NCBI RefSeq assembly: GCF_007827365.1
Contig: NZ_VISI01000001.1
Location: forward strand, 436,501-500,500
Direction of reading: 5' to 3'
DNA length: 64,000 nucleotides
From: Olleya sp. Hel_I_94
GTDB lineage: Bacteria; Bacteroidota; Bacteroidia; Flavobacteriales; Flavobacteriaceae
Shown here: positions 17,801 through 27,231 of the stretch, one piece after another
Numbering within the stretch: the first letter of the stretch is position 1
Layout: each line of letters begins with the position of its first letter
Made by a program: the position numbers and the translations under genes
Notes under the pieces: generated by a model
The model's database searches: none
Told to the model about the DNA's origin: nothing
Seen by the model: the letters and a program-made list of their open reading frames with translations, nothing else

Positions 17801-20800
17801 TATGGACTAAATATTTGGTCCGCTGCTGTAGCATTGTCTGCTCCGGATTGACTAATATAGTAGGTTAAGGTGATTCCGGTTTGTCCTGCTAGAATTTGTG
17901 CATTGGCATCTTCTAAATTAAAGGCTTCTACTTCGTCTCCTGGATTGTTATAATCACATAAGGCTATTGGATCAGGTTGTACTAATACTGGTAATGGGTT
18001 TACAATTAAATCCATTGGTGTTACTGTAGAACAGCCATTAGCGTTATCATCCACGCGTACCCAAATAATTTGTATATCTGCGGTTGTGTTTGTGTAAGCA
18101 TTTGGTGTTGCTATTGCATTTGTTGGCACATTAGCGTTGGCTTCTGTTTCGTAAAATGTTATCGTATAATCTGCTGCTGCTAAATCGTTTGTTGTATCTG
18201 AATCTAACTGATTTAATATCTCTGGATTGTTTAATTCTAAATCAAAAATTGCAAAACCGTCTGCATCATTATCACAAACTTCTAAAGCACTTGGGTCTGT
18301 TATTTGTGGTGTTGGGTTTACTATTAAAACCAAGTCTACAAACGTTGCACAGTCTGTTGAGATTGTTGCACTTTCTACGCGTACATAAATAACCTGTGTA
18401 TTTGCTACAATGTTATTATATGGACTAACTAATGGGTTTACGTTATTTGTCGCATCACTTGAGGTTTCGTGATAAGTAACCGTTAATCCTGGTGCGCCTC
18501 CTGTGATTTCTGCTGTAGCATCACTTAATGTGAAGACTCCAAAGCCATCACTGTCTGGATCACAATACTCTAAAGCGGTTGGTGTAAATGCTACTGGTGC
18601 TTGTACAACATCTAATTGTAAAGTCGTTGTTGTAAAACAGCTTGTAGTCACATCTTCTACTCTTACATAAACTATTTGTGGGTTAGAAATGTTTGTATAT
18701 GGTATGGCTAATGGACTAGTTTCTGTTTCTGCATCTAATTGCGTTAGGTAATAACTTACCGCATAGTCTGGGTTACCTCCACTAATCTCATTGTTTTTAA
18801 TACTTAAATCTATACTTGTAAATCCGTCTGGTGTACCATCATCACAAACTTCTAATGGTGTTGGTGTGATTGCTGTTGGTTGAGGAAAAGATGTAATAGA
18901 TTGATTAGTTGTAGTCGGACAAGGTCCATTTGTAGTGTAATCAATGCTATAAGTTGTATTTGGATTACCTCCAGAAATTAAACCTGTAGCAGCATCTAAC
19001 ATAGCGCCATCACCTGCAGCTGGTGGTGTGTTAAATGTAAATATACCTCCTGATAAACCATCTACTGTCGCTATAGCACCATCACATGTTGGCACATAAC
19101 TAAATGACGAGTCATCAGCAGCTAATACATTTAATACTTGTGTACTTGAATTGATACAAGCTCCAGCTGTTGTATATAATATAGTATAGCTTGCGCCTGG
19201 AGTTGCAAAAGTAACTGTTCCTGTAGCTGCATCAATAACTGCTGTATCTGTTACAGGAGTATCAAAAGAAAATGTTCCACCTGGAGTAGCTACAAAGTCA
19301 ACAGTTCCACCATTACAATCAGCAATTAATGTAAATGCAGGATCGTCTTGATTTAAAACTGTAATATTTTGAAAACTATTATCTGGACAAGGTCCTGATG
19401 TAGTATATTCTACAGTATAAGTTACACCTGAAACTCCATTAGTTACCTCTCCCGTTACAGGATCGATAGACGCTCCGTCTGTAACAGCAGGATTAAATGT
19501 AAATATCCCTGCTACATCTCCAATAATGGTAGCAGTACCACCATCACAATTTTCAAAGACAGAGAATGTTGCATCTTCTGTTGGATAAACAGTAACATCT
19601 TGAGTAGAACTAGCAGAACAAACTCCTCCTGTAGTGTATTGCACAGTATAAGTTGTTCCTGGAACACCATTAGTAATAGTTCCTGTCGTTGGATCTATGG
19701 TTTCGGTTCCAGTTGGCACTGGGTTGAAAGCAAAAGTACCTCCTGTTGTCGCTATTGTATCTACCACTGCTCCATCACAAGTAGGCAACATTGTAAACGA
19801 TGGATCATCAGTCGCTAGCATTGTTAATGACTGATCTGTAGATGAAGGACAAATCCCTGTAGTAGTATATTGAATAGTATAGTTTGTACCTACAACTCCG
19901 TTAGTTACTTCTCCTGTTGCGGGATCTATTGTTGCTCCATCTGCTAAATCAGGATTGAATGAAAATGTCCCTCCTGTTGTTACAACAGCAGTAACTGTAC
20001 CTCCATCACATGTTGGATCTATAGTAAAAGAAGAATCATCAACAGCATTAACAATCAAGTTAAAAACTGGTAAAGGAGAAGCTATATAACACGCATCGTC
20101 TCCAATTACTTGAACTCTTACGTATATAGGCTGTGGGTTAACTGTATTTGTATAGTCACTAACTAAAGCTGTACTTGCTATTCCAGCATCTGCATCTGCA
20201 AATGACAAATAATAAGTTACCACAAAACTAGCAGGTGATTGAGTACCTAATATAGCAGCATTTTGACTTTCTAAATCAAAAGGCTCAAAACCATCATTTG
20301 AAGCATCATCACAAACCTCCATATCTGGAGCTGGATTTATGGTTGGTTGTGTTGTAATATTTAGTGTAAAAGATTCTACTTCATAACATCCTGAACTCAA
20401 ATATTCAACTCTTACATAAACAGTTTGAGGCACTCCTAAAACTGCAGACGAAGTATAGTTAGTTGGCGTTGCAATTGCTGCTGTGCCAGCCTCTGCATCT
20501 GCAAGCGTTTCATAATAAGTAATTACTAAGTCACCAGGAATAGCAGATGGACCTGTTATAGCTGAATCATTTTCAGTTAGATCAAAAATATATGGTGGTG
20601 CTCCAGGATTACATAAAAACAAATCGTTTGGTAAACCATTATCAATTTCTGGTAAAACATCAATACACACTACTTCTGTATATTCGCAACCAAAGTCATC
20701 TGTTGTTCTATAAGTATAACAATGTGTTCCAGCGGTTGTTGGTTGAACAGTAATATCATTTCCTGTCGTACTTGTTATCGATGGATCTGCATCCCAAGCT

Positions 20801-22200
20801 TCAGAGACTGTTACTGGAGTAAACGATAATTCTGGAGGTTGTAAAGCTGGATCAAATTCAATTCCCCAAGAAAATATGTAACCATTATCAACATTTAAAT
20901 TATCAATAATTTGAATACACCAATCTCCATTTAATGGACTACCTAATAAGGTATTTAAAGAGCCTTCAGGAAGATAAGTACCTGGTGTATATGATGCTCC
21001 TGGAGGATTAGATCCCGCAGTTATTGTTGGTGCGTTTTCCAAAATAACCGTACCACTTGCAGAAAAACAATAATCTGCTCCAACACCTGGTGTTACTGAG
21101 CCATCATCATTAGCACCTCCAAGATAAGTACCACCTCCTCCTGGATATTCTTTTAAAACAGCTATTTGTCCTGTTGGACTAATAATATTAATATCTAAAT
21201 CTCCTGCAAAAGAGTGTTCCATATTTACACATATAGAAACAATTTGATTTATATCTGTTAAGGTCTGACCTGAGTCATAGCAATCTACTGTAACACAAGT
21301 TTGATAAACAGCTCCTCCACCATCAGGTAAAAAAGTTGTACCACTGATAGGTGGTGTACAATCATTAATAAACTCGGTCGGAGTTACAACACCATTTAGT
21401 GTTGTTGAATCTCCAAAACAGATAACACTATCAACAGCTTGTGTACCTGTAAAATCTGGCTCTGTACCAACCTGAACAACTTGGTTGATCAAATTAGTGT
21501 TAGAACAACCTGCAGGATCTGGATCTGTGTTTGTATCAGTTACATTTAAATTGACAATGTAAACTCCAGGTGTTGCATATGAAAAGGTTGCATTTTCTCC
21601 ACTAATAAAATTACCGTCTCCTAAATCCCACTCGTACGTAGCACCTGTTCCATCATTTGAAAAAGTTGCACTTCCGTTTAATGTAATATCTTCACCTGGA
21701 CATACCCAAATATAACCATCTCCATTTGGAGCTGGCGTTGCACTATCTATTTGAGACACTATAGTTTGACAAGGCTCGTAACAAGCAACTGTCGCTGCCC
21801 AACCGGAAGTATTTGCACTTCCATCAGAGGTAAACTCTATTGTTAAACATCCTGTTGGGTTAGTTGGAGTTGCAGAGAACATTCCCGGATTTGCTGCTGC
21901 TCCACCTCCAGAAAATGTTCCAAAAGCGTTTGCAGTATTATCATCTCCATCATATATTGTCAACTCATCTGCATTTAATTGTGTACTAAAAGCAGTAAAA
22001 TCTAATTGCACTTGTTGTCCAGGAGAATCTGGACAAATTGTTAAAATAAAACTTTCTCCATCTGCATAATTTGCAGAAGGTCCTCCTGAATCATAAAAAA
22101 CGCCACCACATTGACTGACAGTTGTTGTTTGCATTAAAATATCCTGAGAGAAGGATATAAACGAATTTAAAAATAATAGTGCTAGTAAAAATTTTTTCAT
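14815..22200 (-). CDS. Giant T9SS type B cell-surface protein with repeat modules
   Basis: About 2,461 residues from the ATG at 22200, where the signal peptide MKKFLLALLFLNSFISFSQ begins; an earlier in-frame ATG at 22221 adds seven residues. In order: a CUB-like domain (about 25-145), a PKD domain (about 160-250, YEWDLGDGNF), a proprotein-convertase-type P domain (about 300-470, ending GDWCIQIIDNLNVDNGY), two CD..DGF..NPQTIYVRV modules, five modules of a second type (PTCDG..TGGTFxFNP..IDPxTG..TNGV), then ten more of the first type. The last of these carries an Asp/Gly-rich Ca-binding-like insertion. The C-terminus (FTPNDDGFNDTWNIYGI, IFDRYGKLLK, YWFTVEY) is the gliding-motility-associated type B sorting domain. 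The protein is exported by Sec, then T9SS. An adhesin or gliding role is inference. Confidence 0.93.
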   Translation of the reverse strand: MKKFLLALLFLNSFISFSQDILMQTTTVSQCGGVFYDSGGPSANYADGESFILTICPDSPGQQVQLDFTAFSTQLNADELTIYDGDDNTANAFGTFSGGGAAANPGMFSATPTNPTGCLTIEFTSDGSANTSGWAATVACYEPCQTIVSQIDSATPAPNGDGYIWVCPGEDITLNGSATFSNDGTGATYEWDLGDGNFISGENATFSYATPGVYIVNLNVTDTNTDPDPAGCSNTNLINQVVQVGTEPDFTGTQAVDSVICFGDSTTLNGVVTPTEFINDCTPPISGTTFLPDGGGAVYQTCVTVDCYDSGQTLTDINQIVSICVNMEHSFAGDLDINIISPTGQIAVLKEYPGGGGTYLGGANDDGSVTPGVGADYCFSASGTVILENAPTITAGSNPPGASYTPGTYLPEGSLNTLLGSPLNGDWCIQIIDNLNVDNGYIFSWGIEFDPALQPPELSFTPVTVSEAWDADPSITSTTGNDITVQPTTAGTHCYTYRTTDDFGCEYTEVVCIDVLPEIDNGLPNDLFLCNPGAPPYIFDLTENDSAITGPSAIPGDLVITYYETLADAEAGTAAIATPTNYTSSAVLGVPQTVYVRVEYLSSGCYEVESFTLNITTQPTINPAPDMEVCDDASNDGFEPFDLESQNAAILGTQSPASFVVTYYLSFADADAGIASTALVSDYTNTVNPQPIYVRVQVIGDDACYIASPLPVFNLIVNAVDDSSFTIDPTCDGGTVTAVVTTGGTFSFNPDLADGATIDPATGEVTNGVVGTNYTIQYTTTGICPSSTDQSLTMLATDDPSFTMLPTCDGAVVDTIATTGGTFAFNPVPTGTETIDPTTGTITNGVPGTTYTVQYTTGGVCSASSTQDVTVYPTEDATFSVFENCDGGTATIIGDVAGIFTFNPAVTDGASIDPVTGEVTNGVSGVTYTVEYTTSGPCPDNSFQNITVLNQDDPAFTLIADCNGGTVDFVATPGGTFSFDTPVTDTAVIDAATGTVTFATPGASYTILYTTAGACINSSTQVLNVLAADDSSFSYVPTCDGAIATVDGLSGGIFTFNTPPAAGDGAMLDAATGLISGGNPNTTYSIDYTTNGPCPTTTNQSITSFPQPTAITPTPLEVCDDGTPDGFTSIDLSIKNNEISGGNPDYAVSYYLTQLDAETETSPLAIPYTNISNPQIVYVRVEDVTTSCFTTTTLQLDVVQAPVAFTPTALEYCDPDSDGFGVFTLSDATAEITGGAPGLTVTYHETSSDATNNVNPLVSPYNNIVANTQVIYVRVESATISTDCATFVDLVLIVNPTPQITDPSALEVCDNDADGFAIFDLELNNPEILNQLDSDTTNDLAAADYTITFYETEANANVPTNAIATPNAYTNTTADIQIIWVRVDDNANGCSTVTPMDLIVNPLPVLVQPDPIALCDYNNPGDEVEAFNLEDANAQILAGQTGITLTYYISQSGADNATAADQIFSPYTNIVNPQTVYVRAVDNVTGCVSTITLDLRVNPIPSPQASPVALIECDDDNDGFTTFNLDSQTTTILNGEPDVSISYHETQADATNDLNALVSPYTNIVANTQMIYVRAENDITGCFTIVVLPLQVQPSPVVPVVIDDYIVCDDNDDGFSQFDFDTVMAPQILGTQDPADFTLTYHTTQIAADNGTSPIVNTGNYTNVTNPQTIYVRLEGNVNGCVTTGSFIIRVEFPPVIVQPTPLAICDELDADYYENNDDMATFDLTVKNDEITAGNPSWIVTYYETQANAQADVSPIVDPTMYTNMMVGTNPANPQTVYVRVTDADTGCFSFTTLTIRVLPNPTPLQNPTDLELCDDVNIVGPNDLIEIFDLTTNEVTTINGELGVSASYYTDLDDALMGTNQIVDPTAHSNEDPDNPGVAINPQTIYMRVTNGTDASGTGGTGCYTIVSFDITVNPLPEVSPIEDYIYCELFNDGQYGFDLESKTPEILNGQDGTIFTVTYHETQGEADMAMNALSSPYTNTSNPQTIYVNITNTLTGCDTTTTFNIEVQEAAQANPDLVPIVYQICDDNMETDGDTTDDSAQFDLLTLNPEVLDGQDPANYIVSYYATQADADAATDALPFLYENSVNPQVIYVRVDNNTMTVLPLAIDLAGLGTTGIDFNGDGTIDTIDTDLDGVFDLIDVDGDGLSDGTDTDADGLIDEVDIDGDGIADAVDIDGDGVLDNQADSSVCYDTAEITLQVNPLPEFDLDDTYLLCVNTNGTEVVNTPVLDTGLSTTDYTFEWQLESVTLPGETGSSLTPTQGGLYTVIVTDAVTGCTNDDSATVEESEPPVITAEVTTAAFAEVHNISVTATGSGVSIFEFSIDDGPWETNTPNDGMYMFTDVGAGEHIITVRDINGCGEASIPVMVMDYPHFFTPNDDGFNDTWNIYGIEDQLDAEIYIFDRYGKLLKQLSPSGLGWDGTYNGNPMPTSDYWFTVEYREPNDTSNTRKQFKAHFTLKR
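15636..15840 (-). repeat. Asp/Gly-rich calcium-binding-like repeats inside the giant protein
   Basis: The encoded stretch repeats units such as DIDGDG, DTDADG and DVDGDG about eight times, similar to thrombospondin type 3 or dockerin-like calcium loops. It interrupts the last NPQ-IYVRV module between VRVDNNTM and CYDTAEITLQV. At DNA level the period is near 24-36 bp and rich in GCCATC. Confidence 0.75.
18893..20050 (-). repeat. Five tandem modules of the second type in the giant protein
   Basis: Five consecutive units of about 77 residues, each with a Cys-Asp/Asn-Gly start, a GGTF/GGIF-x-FN/D core, IDxxTG and a YTTxGxC end. They are alike in pattern but diverged in sequence, so this is an old domain duplication rather than a recent DNA repeat. 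Confidence 0.8.
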
Positions 22201-22242
22201 TGGTATGTGTTTAAAATACAACGTTAAAAAAAAACGTAAATA

Positions 22243-22716
22243 TTATTTTTTATAGGTTTGTGGTTTAATAATTATAAAAAAATTGGTTCCGTCTATCTTG
22301 TATATAATAGATCCCATTCTGTAAAACTCTAAATTATACTTTAAAGGATTAAAAGTACTTTTATTAAAAGCTACATCTCTTTTAAGGCTTGGATTATAAA
22401 TATCAAATAACTCAACTTCTGATAAAAGTGTATACTTATCATCATCCTTTAAATTTGTAATTTCTTTAATTACAATTCTATTACGTAAAAGGTGCTTTAA
22501 GTTTTTTACTTTTTGAGGCTTACTTAATACGTATGCATCTAATTTATCTTGATACACTTCCTTTATCATTGACAACTCTTGAGCTGTTAATGGTGCATCT
22601 ACATTTTTACCAAATTTAACTAATTGCGTATTTTGGTTTTTCTGATTTTGAGCTATTCCGTTTTGTGCAAACATCACAAATCCAAATAAAAGGGGTAAGA
22701 AGATTCTAAGAGTCAT
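22243..22716 (-). CDS. Small secreted protein, unknown
   Basis: 157 residues with a signal peptide (MTLRIFLPLLFGFVMFAQNGIAQ) and no lipobox, so it is exported to the periplasm. The mature part contains a Lys/Val/Leu-rich segment around residues 60-85 and a C-terminal strand-rich region with FFIIIKPQTYKK at its end. No family recognised. It lies about 40 bp upstream of the giant T9SS gene on the same strand with no terminator between, so the two are probably one transcript. A role in handling or anchoring the giant protein is speculation from position only. Confidence 0.7.
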   Translation of the reverse strand: MTLRIFLPLLFGFVMFAQNGIAQNQKNQNTQLVKFGKNVDAPLTAQELSMIKEVYQDKLDAYVLSKPQKVKNLKHLLRNRIVIKEITNLKDDDKYTLLSEVELFDIYNPSLKRDVAFNKSTFNPLKYNLEFYRMGSIIYKIDGTNFFIIIKPQTYKK

Positions 22717-22866
22717 TGTTTATAAGATAAAATTAAGTGGGAAAATTAAGAAAATTTTAATAAAGTAAATGTTAATATGGGTATCTAATTCTGTTTTTTA
22801 TGATTTATAATAGTATAACAGTTATAATTAATAAATACCTACCCTTATTCAAATTTATTTATTGTT

Positions 22867-22874
22867 TATCTTTG
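22867..22874 (+). promoter_or_regulatory. folE -7 box
   Basis: TATCTTTG matches TAnnTTTG and lies 37 bp before the folE ATG; the -33 region is weak. Confidence 0.45.
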
Positions 22875-22911
22875 CAAACTATTTTAAACACCTTTTACAG
22901 ACTTTATTTAA

Positions 22912-23589
22912 ATGAAGATTGATAACAATATAGATAATACAGATGCTATCGGAGAAAACCACATTAGCACTAATCACGATACGCCTTTAAGAGCTGATGC
23001 TTTTGAATTATCAGACGCTGATAAAATTGATAGCATAAAAAAAGACGTAACAAATATTTTACAAACATTAGGTTTAGATCTTACTGACGACAGTTTAAAA
23101 GGAACACCTAATCGTGTAGCTAAGATGTTTGTTAACGAAATTTTTGGTGGGCTTCACCCTGACAAAAAGCCAAAAGCTTCAACTTTTGATAATAAATACC
23201 AATATGGCGAAATGCTTGTAGAAAAAAACATTACTGTTTATTCTACCTGTGAGCATCACTTACTACCAATAGTAGGTCGTGCACACGTAGCATACATATC
23301 TAACGGAACCGTTGTTGGTTTATCTAAAATGAATCGTATTGTAGATTATTATGCTAAACGACCTCAAGTACAAGAGCGTTTAACAATCCAGATAGTAAAA
23401 GAGTTACAAAAAGCTTTAGGCACAGATGACGTTGCTTGCGTTATCGATGCTAAGCACTTATGTGTAAATTCTAGAGGAATTAGAGATATTGAAAGCAGTA
23501 CAGTAACCTCAGAATTTGGAGGACAATTTAAAAAGAAAGCAACAAGACGCGAATTTTTAGATTACATCAACTTAGAAACAAAATTTTAG
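22912..23589 (+). CDS. folE: GTP cyclohydrolase I
   Basis: 225 residues. It converts GTP to dihydroneopterin triphosphate, the first step towards folate, and also feeds queuosine synthesis, for which queE is in this window. Zinc ligands are visible: Cys113 and His116 in [12 protein letters not shown] and Cys184 in KHLCVNSRG. Other motifs are [20 protein letters not shown] and the N-terminal [20 protein letters not shown]. The first 40 residues are a variable acidic extension. It is 10 bp before cysS, so the two form an operon. Confidence 0.97.
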   Translation: MKIDNNIDNTDAIGENHISTNHDTPLRADAFELSDADKIDSIKKDVTNILQTLGLDLTDDSLKGTPNRVAKMFVNEIFGGLHPDKKPKASTFDNKYQYGEMLVEKNITVYSTCEHHLLPIVGRAHVAYISNGTVVGLSKMNRIVDYYAKRPQVQERLTIQIVKELQKALGTDDVACVIDAKHLCVNSRGIRDIESSTVTSEFGGQFKKKATRREFLDYINLETKF

Positions 23590-23599
23590 AAAAACAGTA

Positions 23600-25084
23600 A
23601 TGGAACTTTACAAACAACAACACATAAAAATATATAATTCGCTTTCTGGCGAAAAAGAGAATTTTAAAGCTATTAACGATGGTTATGTTGGTATGTACGT
23701 TTGTGGTCCTACTGTATATAGTAATGTACATTTAGGTAATGTCAGAACATTTATGTCTTTTGATGTTATTTTTAGATACCTTAAACACTTAGGATATAAA
23801 GTACGTTATGTTAGAAACATAACCGACGCTGGACATTTAGAAAATGATGCAGATGTTGGAGAGGACAGAATTGCGAAAAAAGCAAGACTAGAAGAGATTG
23901 AGCCAATGGAAGTCGTGCAACGTTACACAGTAGATTTTCATAATATATTAAACACCTTCAATTTTCTTCCTCCAAGTATAGAGCCTACAGCTACTGGACA
24001 TATTATTGAGCAAATAGAACTAATAAAAACCATCATAGATAATGGTTTTGGATATGAAGTAAATGGCTCTGTATATTTTGATGTCCATAAATATAACCAA
24101 ACTAATAATTACGGAATTTTAAGTAAGCGTAAGCTAGAAGACTTAATCCATAATACCAGAGAACTAGAAGGACAATCAGACAAGAAAAATCCTCAAGATT
24201 TTGCACTTTGGAAAAAAGCCGAACCAACACATATCATGCGTTGGCCTTCTCCTTGGAGCGATGGATTTCCTGGATGGCATCTAGAATGTACAGCAATGAG
24301 CACTAAATACTTGGGAGAGCATTTTGACATACATGGTGGCGGAATGGATTTAAAATTCCCTCATCACGAATGTGAGATTGCACAAAACCAAGCAGCCAAA
24401 GGAAAAACACCTGTTAACTATTGGATGCATGCCAACATGCTAATCATGAACGGTAAAAAAATGGCAAAATCTACAGGTAACTTTATATTACCAACCGAGA
24501 TTTTTACGGGTGAAAACAAAAACATCACCAAAGCATTTACACCAAGTGTCGCTAGATTTTTTATGCTTCAAGCACATTACAGAAGTATTTTAGATTTTAC
24601 AAATGATGGCTTATTAGCTAGCGAGAAAGGCTACAACAGATTAATGGAGGCTATAAGTCAATTAGAAGATTTAAAAACATCAGACAATACAACGTTAAAC
24701 ATTGCTGCATGGACGCAAAAATGTTACGATGCCATGAATGACGATTTTAATACACCTATTCTAATTGCTAATTTATTTGAAGCAGTAAAATACATCAACC
24801 AAATAAAAGAAGGCACAGAAACTATTACTACAAAAGATTTAGAAGATTTTAAAAACACAATCAACGCTTTTGTATACGATATATTAGGATTAAAAAATGA
24901 CAAAACTAATGCTGCAAACGGAACAGATAAACTATCTGGAGCAGTGCAATTATTAATAAAACTACGTCAAGAAGCCAGAATCAATAAAGATTTTGCACTA
25001 TCAGATCAAATCAGAGACGAACTAGCAGAAGCTGGCATACAACTTAACGATGGTAAGGAAGGCACAACCTTTTCTACCAATTAA
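23600..25084 (+). CDS. cysS: Cysteinyl-tRNA synthetase
   Basis: 494 residues, class I. Zinc- and ATP-binding motifs: YVCGPTVY with Cys35, the HIGH equivalent HLGN (44-47), [10 protein letters not shown] with zinc ligands, and KMAKS (about 287-291) as the KMSKS loop. It charges tRNA-Cys in the cytosol. The gene is 10 bp after folE and separated from yidD by a hairpin that looks like a terminator. Confidence 0.97.
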   Translation: MELYKQQHIKIYNSLSGEKENFKAINDGYVGMYVCGPTVYSNVHLGNVRTFMSFDVIFRYLKHLGYKVRYVRNITDAGHLENDADVGEDRIAKKARLEEIEPMEVVQRYTVDFHNILNTFNFLPPSIEPTATGHIIEQIELIKTIIDNGFGYEVNGSVYFDVHKYNQTNNYGILSKRKLEDLIHNTRELEGQSDKKNPQDFALWKKAEPTHIMRWPSPWSDGFPGWHLECTAMSTKYLGEHFDIHGGGMDLKFPHHECEIAQNQAAKGKTPVNYWMHANMLIMNGKKMAKSTGNFILPTEIFTGENKNITKAFTPSVARFFMLQAHYRSILDFTNDGLLASEKGYNRLMEAISQLEDLKTSDNTTLNIAAWTQKCYDAMNDDFNTPILIANLFEAVKYINQIKEGTETITTKDLEDFKNTINAFVYDILGLKNDKTNAANGTDKLSGAVQLLIKLRQEARINKDFALSDQIRDELAEAGIQLNDGKEGTTFSTN

Positions 25085-25092
25085 AACTAATT

Positions 25093-25121
25093 AAGTCCTT
25101 TCGGTAAGAGAGGACTTTTTT
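25093..25121 (+). terminator. Hairpin between cysS and yidD
   Basis: AAGTCCT (25093-25099) with AGGACTT (25111-25117), an 11-nt loop and a T-run; yidD starts 4 bp later, so termination may be partial. Confidence 0.65.
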
Positions 25122-25124
25122 ATT

Positions 25125-25346
25125 ATGAAAAAGATAATCTTAGCTCCATTTCTATTTTTAATCAAGGTTTATCAAACCCTAATTTCTCCATTTACACCAG
25201 CCACTTGCAGGTACCAACCAACCTGCTCACATTACACCAAAGAAGCCCTATTAAAACACGGTTTATTAAAAGGACTAAAACTAAGCATTAAACGTATTTT
25301 AAGTTGCCATCCTTGGGGAGGAAGCGGTTATGATCCAGTACCATAA
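25125..25346 (+). CDS. yidD: YidD, membrane protein insertion efficiency factor
   Basis: 73 residues. Family features: an amphipathic N-terminal helix ([16 protein letters not shown]), the core [22 protein letters not shown], and the C-terminal [12 protein letters not shown]. It is thought to help YidC/Sec insert inner-membrane proteins. It is not next to rnpA/yidC here but follows cysS, with lgt downstream after repeat copy B. Translation starts directly behind the hairpin, with no obvious Shine-Dalgarno, as is usual in Bacteroidota. Confidence 0.93.
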   Translation: MKKIILAPFLFLIKVYQTLISPFTPATCRYQPTCSHYTKEALLKHGLLKGLKLSIKRILSCHPWGGSGYDPVP

Positions 25347-25365
25347 TTACATTTATTTTTAATTT

Positions 25366-25442
25366 GGGCGTTTTAACAGGCTGTCCGTTATATCTTTTTT
25401 AAGAAAAATAAAAAAGGATGCCACTTCCATCCCTAACGCACT
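25366..25442 (+). repeat. Structured intergenic repeat, copy B
   Basis: GGGCGTT at about 25366-25372 pairs with AACGC near 25435-25439. Arm 1 is reduced here to a short ACAG/CTGT pairing. Arm 2 is ATCTTTTTT with AAAAAAGGAT (about 25391-25419). The linkers CTGTCCGTTATATC and GCCACTTCCATCCCTAACGCA match copies A and C. It lies between yidD and lgt, where no gene is seen. Confidence 0.7.
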
Positions 25443-25546
25443 TGCGCCAAAAATTAGTACAAACATTAATTTATTGCTAAACCTTTGTCAAGTAATTCTA
25501 ATAAATAAAGCATAAATACTATATTTACACTTACAAAAATTAAACT

Positions 25547-26476
25547 ATGTACTTACTTAAATTCGATTGGAATCCTTTAACTGGAATCGATATTATCGGA
25601 AATTTTAAAATTCATTTTTACAGTGTCATGTGGATTGCTGCGTTTGTTATTGGACATGCCATAATGAAACGTATTTTTAAACGCGAAAAAATAAATATTG
25701 AATTTTTAGACCCATTATTTATTTACACTGTTTTAGCAACCATGTTAGGTGCACGTTTAGGACATGTCATTTTTTACCAACCAGAACTAATTACCCAAGA
25801 CCCATTAAGTGTTTTATTACCCTTTAAATTTAATGGTGGATTCGAGTTTACCGGTTTTCAAGGATTAGCCAGTCATGGTGCTGCAATTGGTATAATCATA
25901 GGAATGATATTATATCGTCGCAAATACAACTACAAATCCTTAATGTGGATTTTAGATCGCATTGTAATACCTGTAGCGTCTGGAGCAGTTTTTATTAGAA
26001 TAGGTAACTTTATAAATTCCGAAATTATTGGAAAAGTAACAGACTCTGATTTAGGTGTTAGATTTGTGCAAGAGTATTATAATAAGTATGAAATTGTACA
26101 AAAAACTGGAATTAAAGACGTAAAAAAAGCATACGCATCTATAACAGACAATCCAAATATGTCAGAGTTATTAAACGCTATACCTTATAGACATGCTGCA
26201 CAGTTATATGAGTCGTTTTGCTACATATTTGTTTTTTTAATTTTATGGTTTATATACACTAAAACAACTAAAAAAGATCAAACAGGATTTTTATTCGGAT
26301 TATTTTTAATACTACTATGGAGTGTTAGATTTTTTGTCGAGTTTGTTAAAGAGCCACAAGGAGAAGAGTTTATTAATTGGTTTGGACTTAACACAGGACA
26401 ATGGTTAAGTATCCCATTTATATTAATTGGATTATATTTTATGTTTTTATTTAAACCAAAAACAAGTATCAAATAA
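25547..26476 (+). CDS. lgt: Prolipoprotein diacylglyceryl transferase
   Basis: 309 residues and about seven membrane helices. It attaches diacylglycerol to the lipobox cysteine of prolipoproteins at the inner membrane, the first step for every lipoprotein in this window. Conserved features: GFEFTGFQGLASHGAAIG, the RIGNFINSEIIGKVTDSDLGVRF-type loop with arginine and asparagine, and HAAQLYES. The insertion between the RIGNFINSE motif and the HAAQLYE motif is longer than in E. coli, as is common in Bacteroidota. Its stop overlaps the ATG of the DUF192 lipoprotein by 1 bp (TAATG). Confidence 0.95.
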   Translation: MYLLKFDWNPLTGIDIIGNFKIHFYSVMWIAAFVIGHAIMKRIFKREKINIEFLDPLFIYTVLATMLGARLGHVIFYQPELITQDPLSVLLPFKFNGGFEFTGFQGLASHGAAIGIIIGMILYRRKYNYKSLMWILDRIVIPVASGAVFIRIGNFINSEIIGKVTDSDLGVRFVQEYYNKYEIVQKTGIKDVKKAYASITDNPNMSELLNAIPYRHAAQLYESFCYIFVFLILWFIYTKTTKKDQTGFLFGLFLILLWSVRFFVEFVKEPQGEEFINWFGLNTGQWLSIPFILIGLYFMFLFKPKTSIK

Positions 26477-26982
26477 TGAGAAATTTAAAAAACTATACGA
26501 CTATACTTTTTAGCTTAGTTTTACTTGTAAGCATTACGTCTTGTAAAAAAGAAAAGGAAGCTATTGCTCCTGTTGAAGTAAACTTTAAAAAGGAAGGAGA
26601 GTTAACTTTGTTTAAAGGGACTACAGATACTATTATTAAGGTTTTTAACATAGAGGTTGCTAAAACAGATTACGAAATCCAAACAGGCTTGATTTATCGT
26701 GATAGTATGAAAGATGATCAAGGTATGTTGTTTGCTTTTAATGACGTACAAATGCGATCATTTTACATGAAAAACACGCGTATACCATTGGACCTTATCT
26801 TTTTTGATCATAATAAAACTATTGTTAGTTTTCAGGAAAACGCAAAACCAATGGATCAAAGCAGCTTACCATCTAATACTCCTGCACAATTTGTGCTAGA
26901 GGTTAATGCAGGAACAGCACAAAAACTTTTACTTGACGTAGGAGATAAAATGGACTACTTTGAGTACATGTTAGAAAAATAA
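26476..26982 (+). CDS. DUF192 lipoprotein
   Basis: 168 residues. A lipobox SITSCKKE (Cys23) follows a hydrophobic stretch. The domain carries the DUF192 pattern: the EVAKTDYEIQTGLIYRDSM segment, GMLFAF, FYMKNTRIPLDLIFFD and a final LLDVGDKM. The family is widespread and small, with a beta-barrel fold and no proven function. It is translationally coupled to lgt by the TAATG overlap and ends in a long terminator hairpin. Confidence 0.9.
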   Translation: MRNLKNYTTILFSLVLLVSITSCKKEKEAIAPVEVNFKKEGELTLFKGTTDTIIKVFNIEVAKTDYEIQTGLIYRDSMKDDQGMLFAFNDVQMRSFYMKNTRIPLDLIFFDHNKTIVSFQENAKPMDQSSLPSNTPAQFVLEVNAGTAQKLLLDVGDKMDYFEYMLEK

Positions 26983-27003
26983 AACCATTATTTATAGATA
27001 TAA

Positions 27004-27041
27004 AAAGCCTAATTGTAAAAGTTACAATTAGGCTTTTTTTT
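27004..27041 (+). terminator. Terminator of the lgt/DUF192 operon
   Basis: 14 bp stem AAGCCTAATTGTAA (27005-27018) with TTACAATTAGGCTT (27022-27035), loop of three, then eight T. Confidence 0.88.
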
Positions 27042-27231
27042 GTGCTAATATTTTAGGTTATAAGTTATTACATTAATAACCACATCTATTTAATGCATGA
27101 CTAATACTATACAAACTAATTACGCATGATAGTACTTAAGACTCTTAGTGGTTTAAAGCTTTAATTGATAATATACTTATAGCTTAGTCATTAGTTTAAA
27201 CTTTAGTATTGGCTTAATGTAAGGTCTGCGT
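27042..27231. other. Gene-free stretch before repeat copy C
   Basis: About 190 bp of AT-rich sequence between the DUF192 terminator and repeat copy C, part of a 473 bp gap up to secDF. I see no frame with coding character, no tRNA and no clear promoter in it. Confidence 0.6.

Noticed and set aside
14815..22200. Possibility that the repeated NPQTIYVRV DNA is a CRISPR-like array or tandem DNA repeat
   Set aside because: The units are coding, in one frame, about 250-300 bp long and diverged in sequence with no spacers; they are protein modules.
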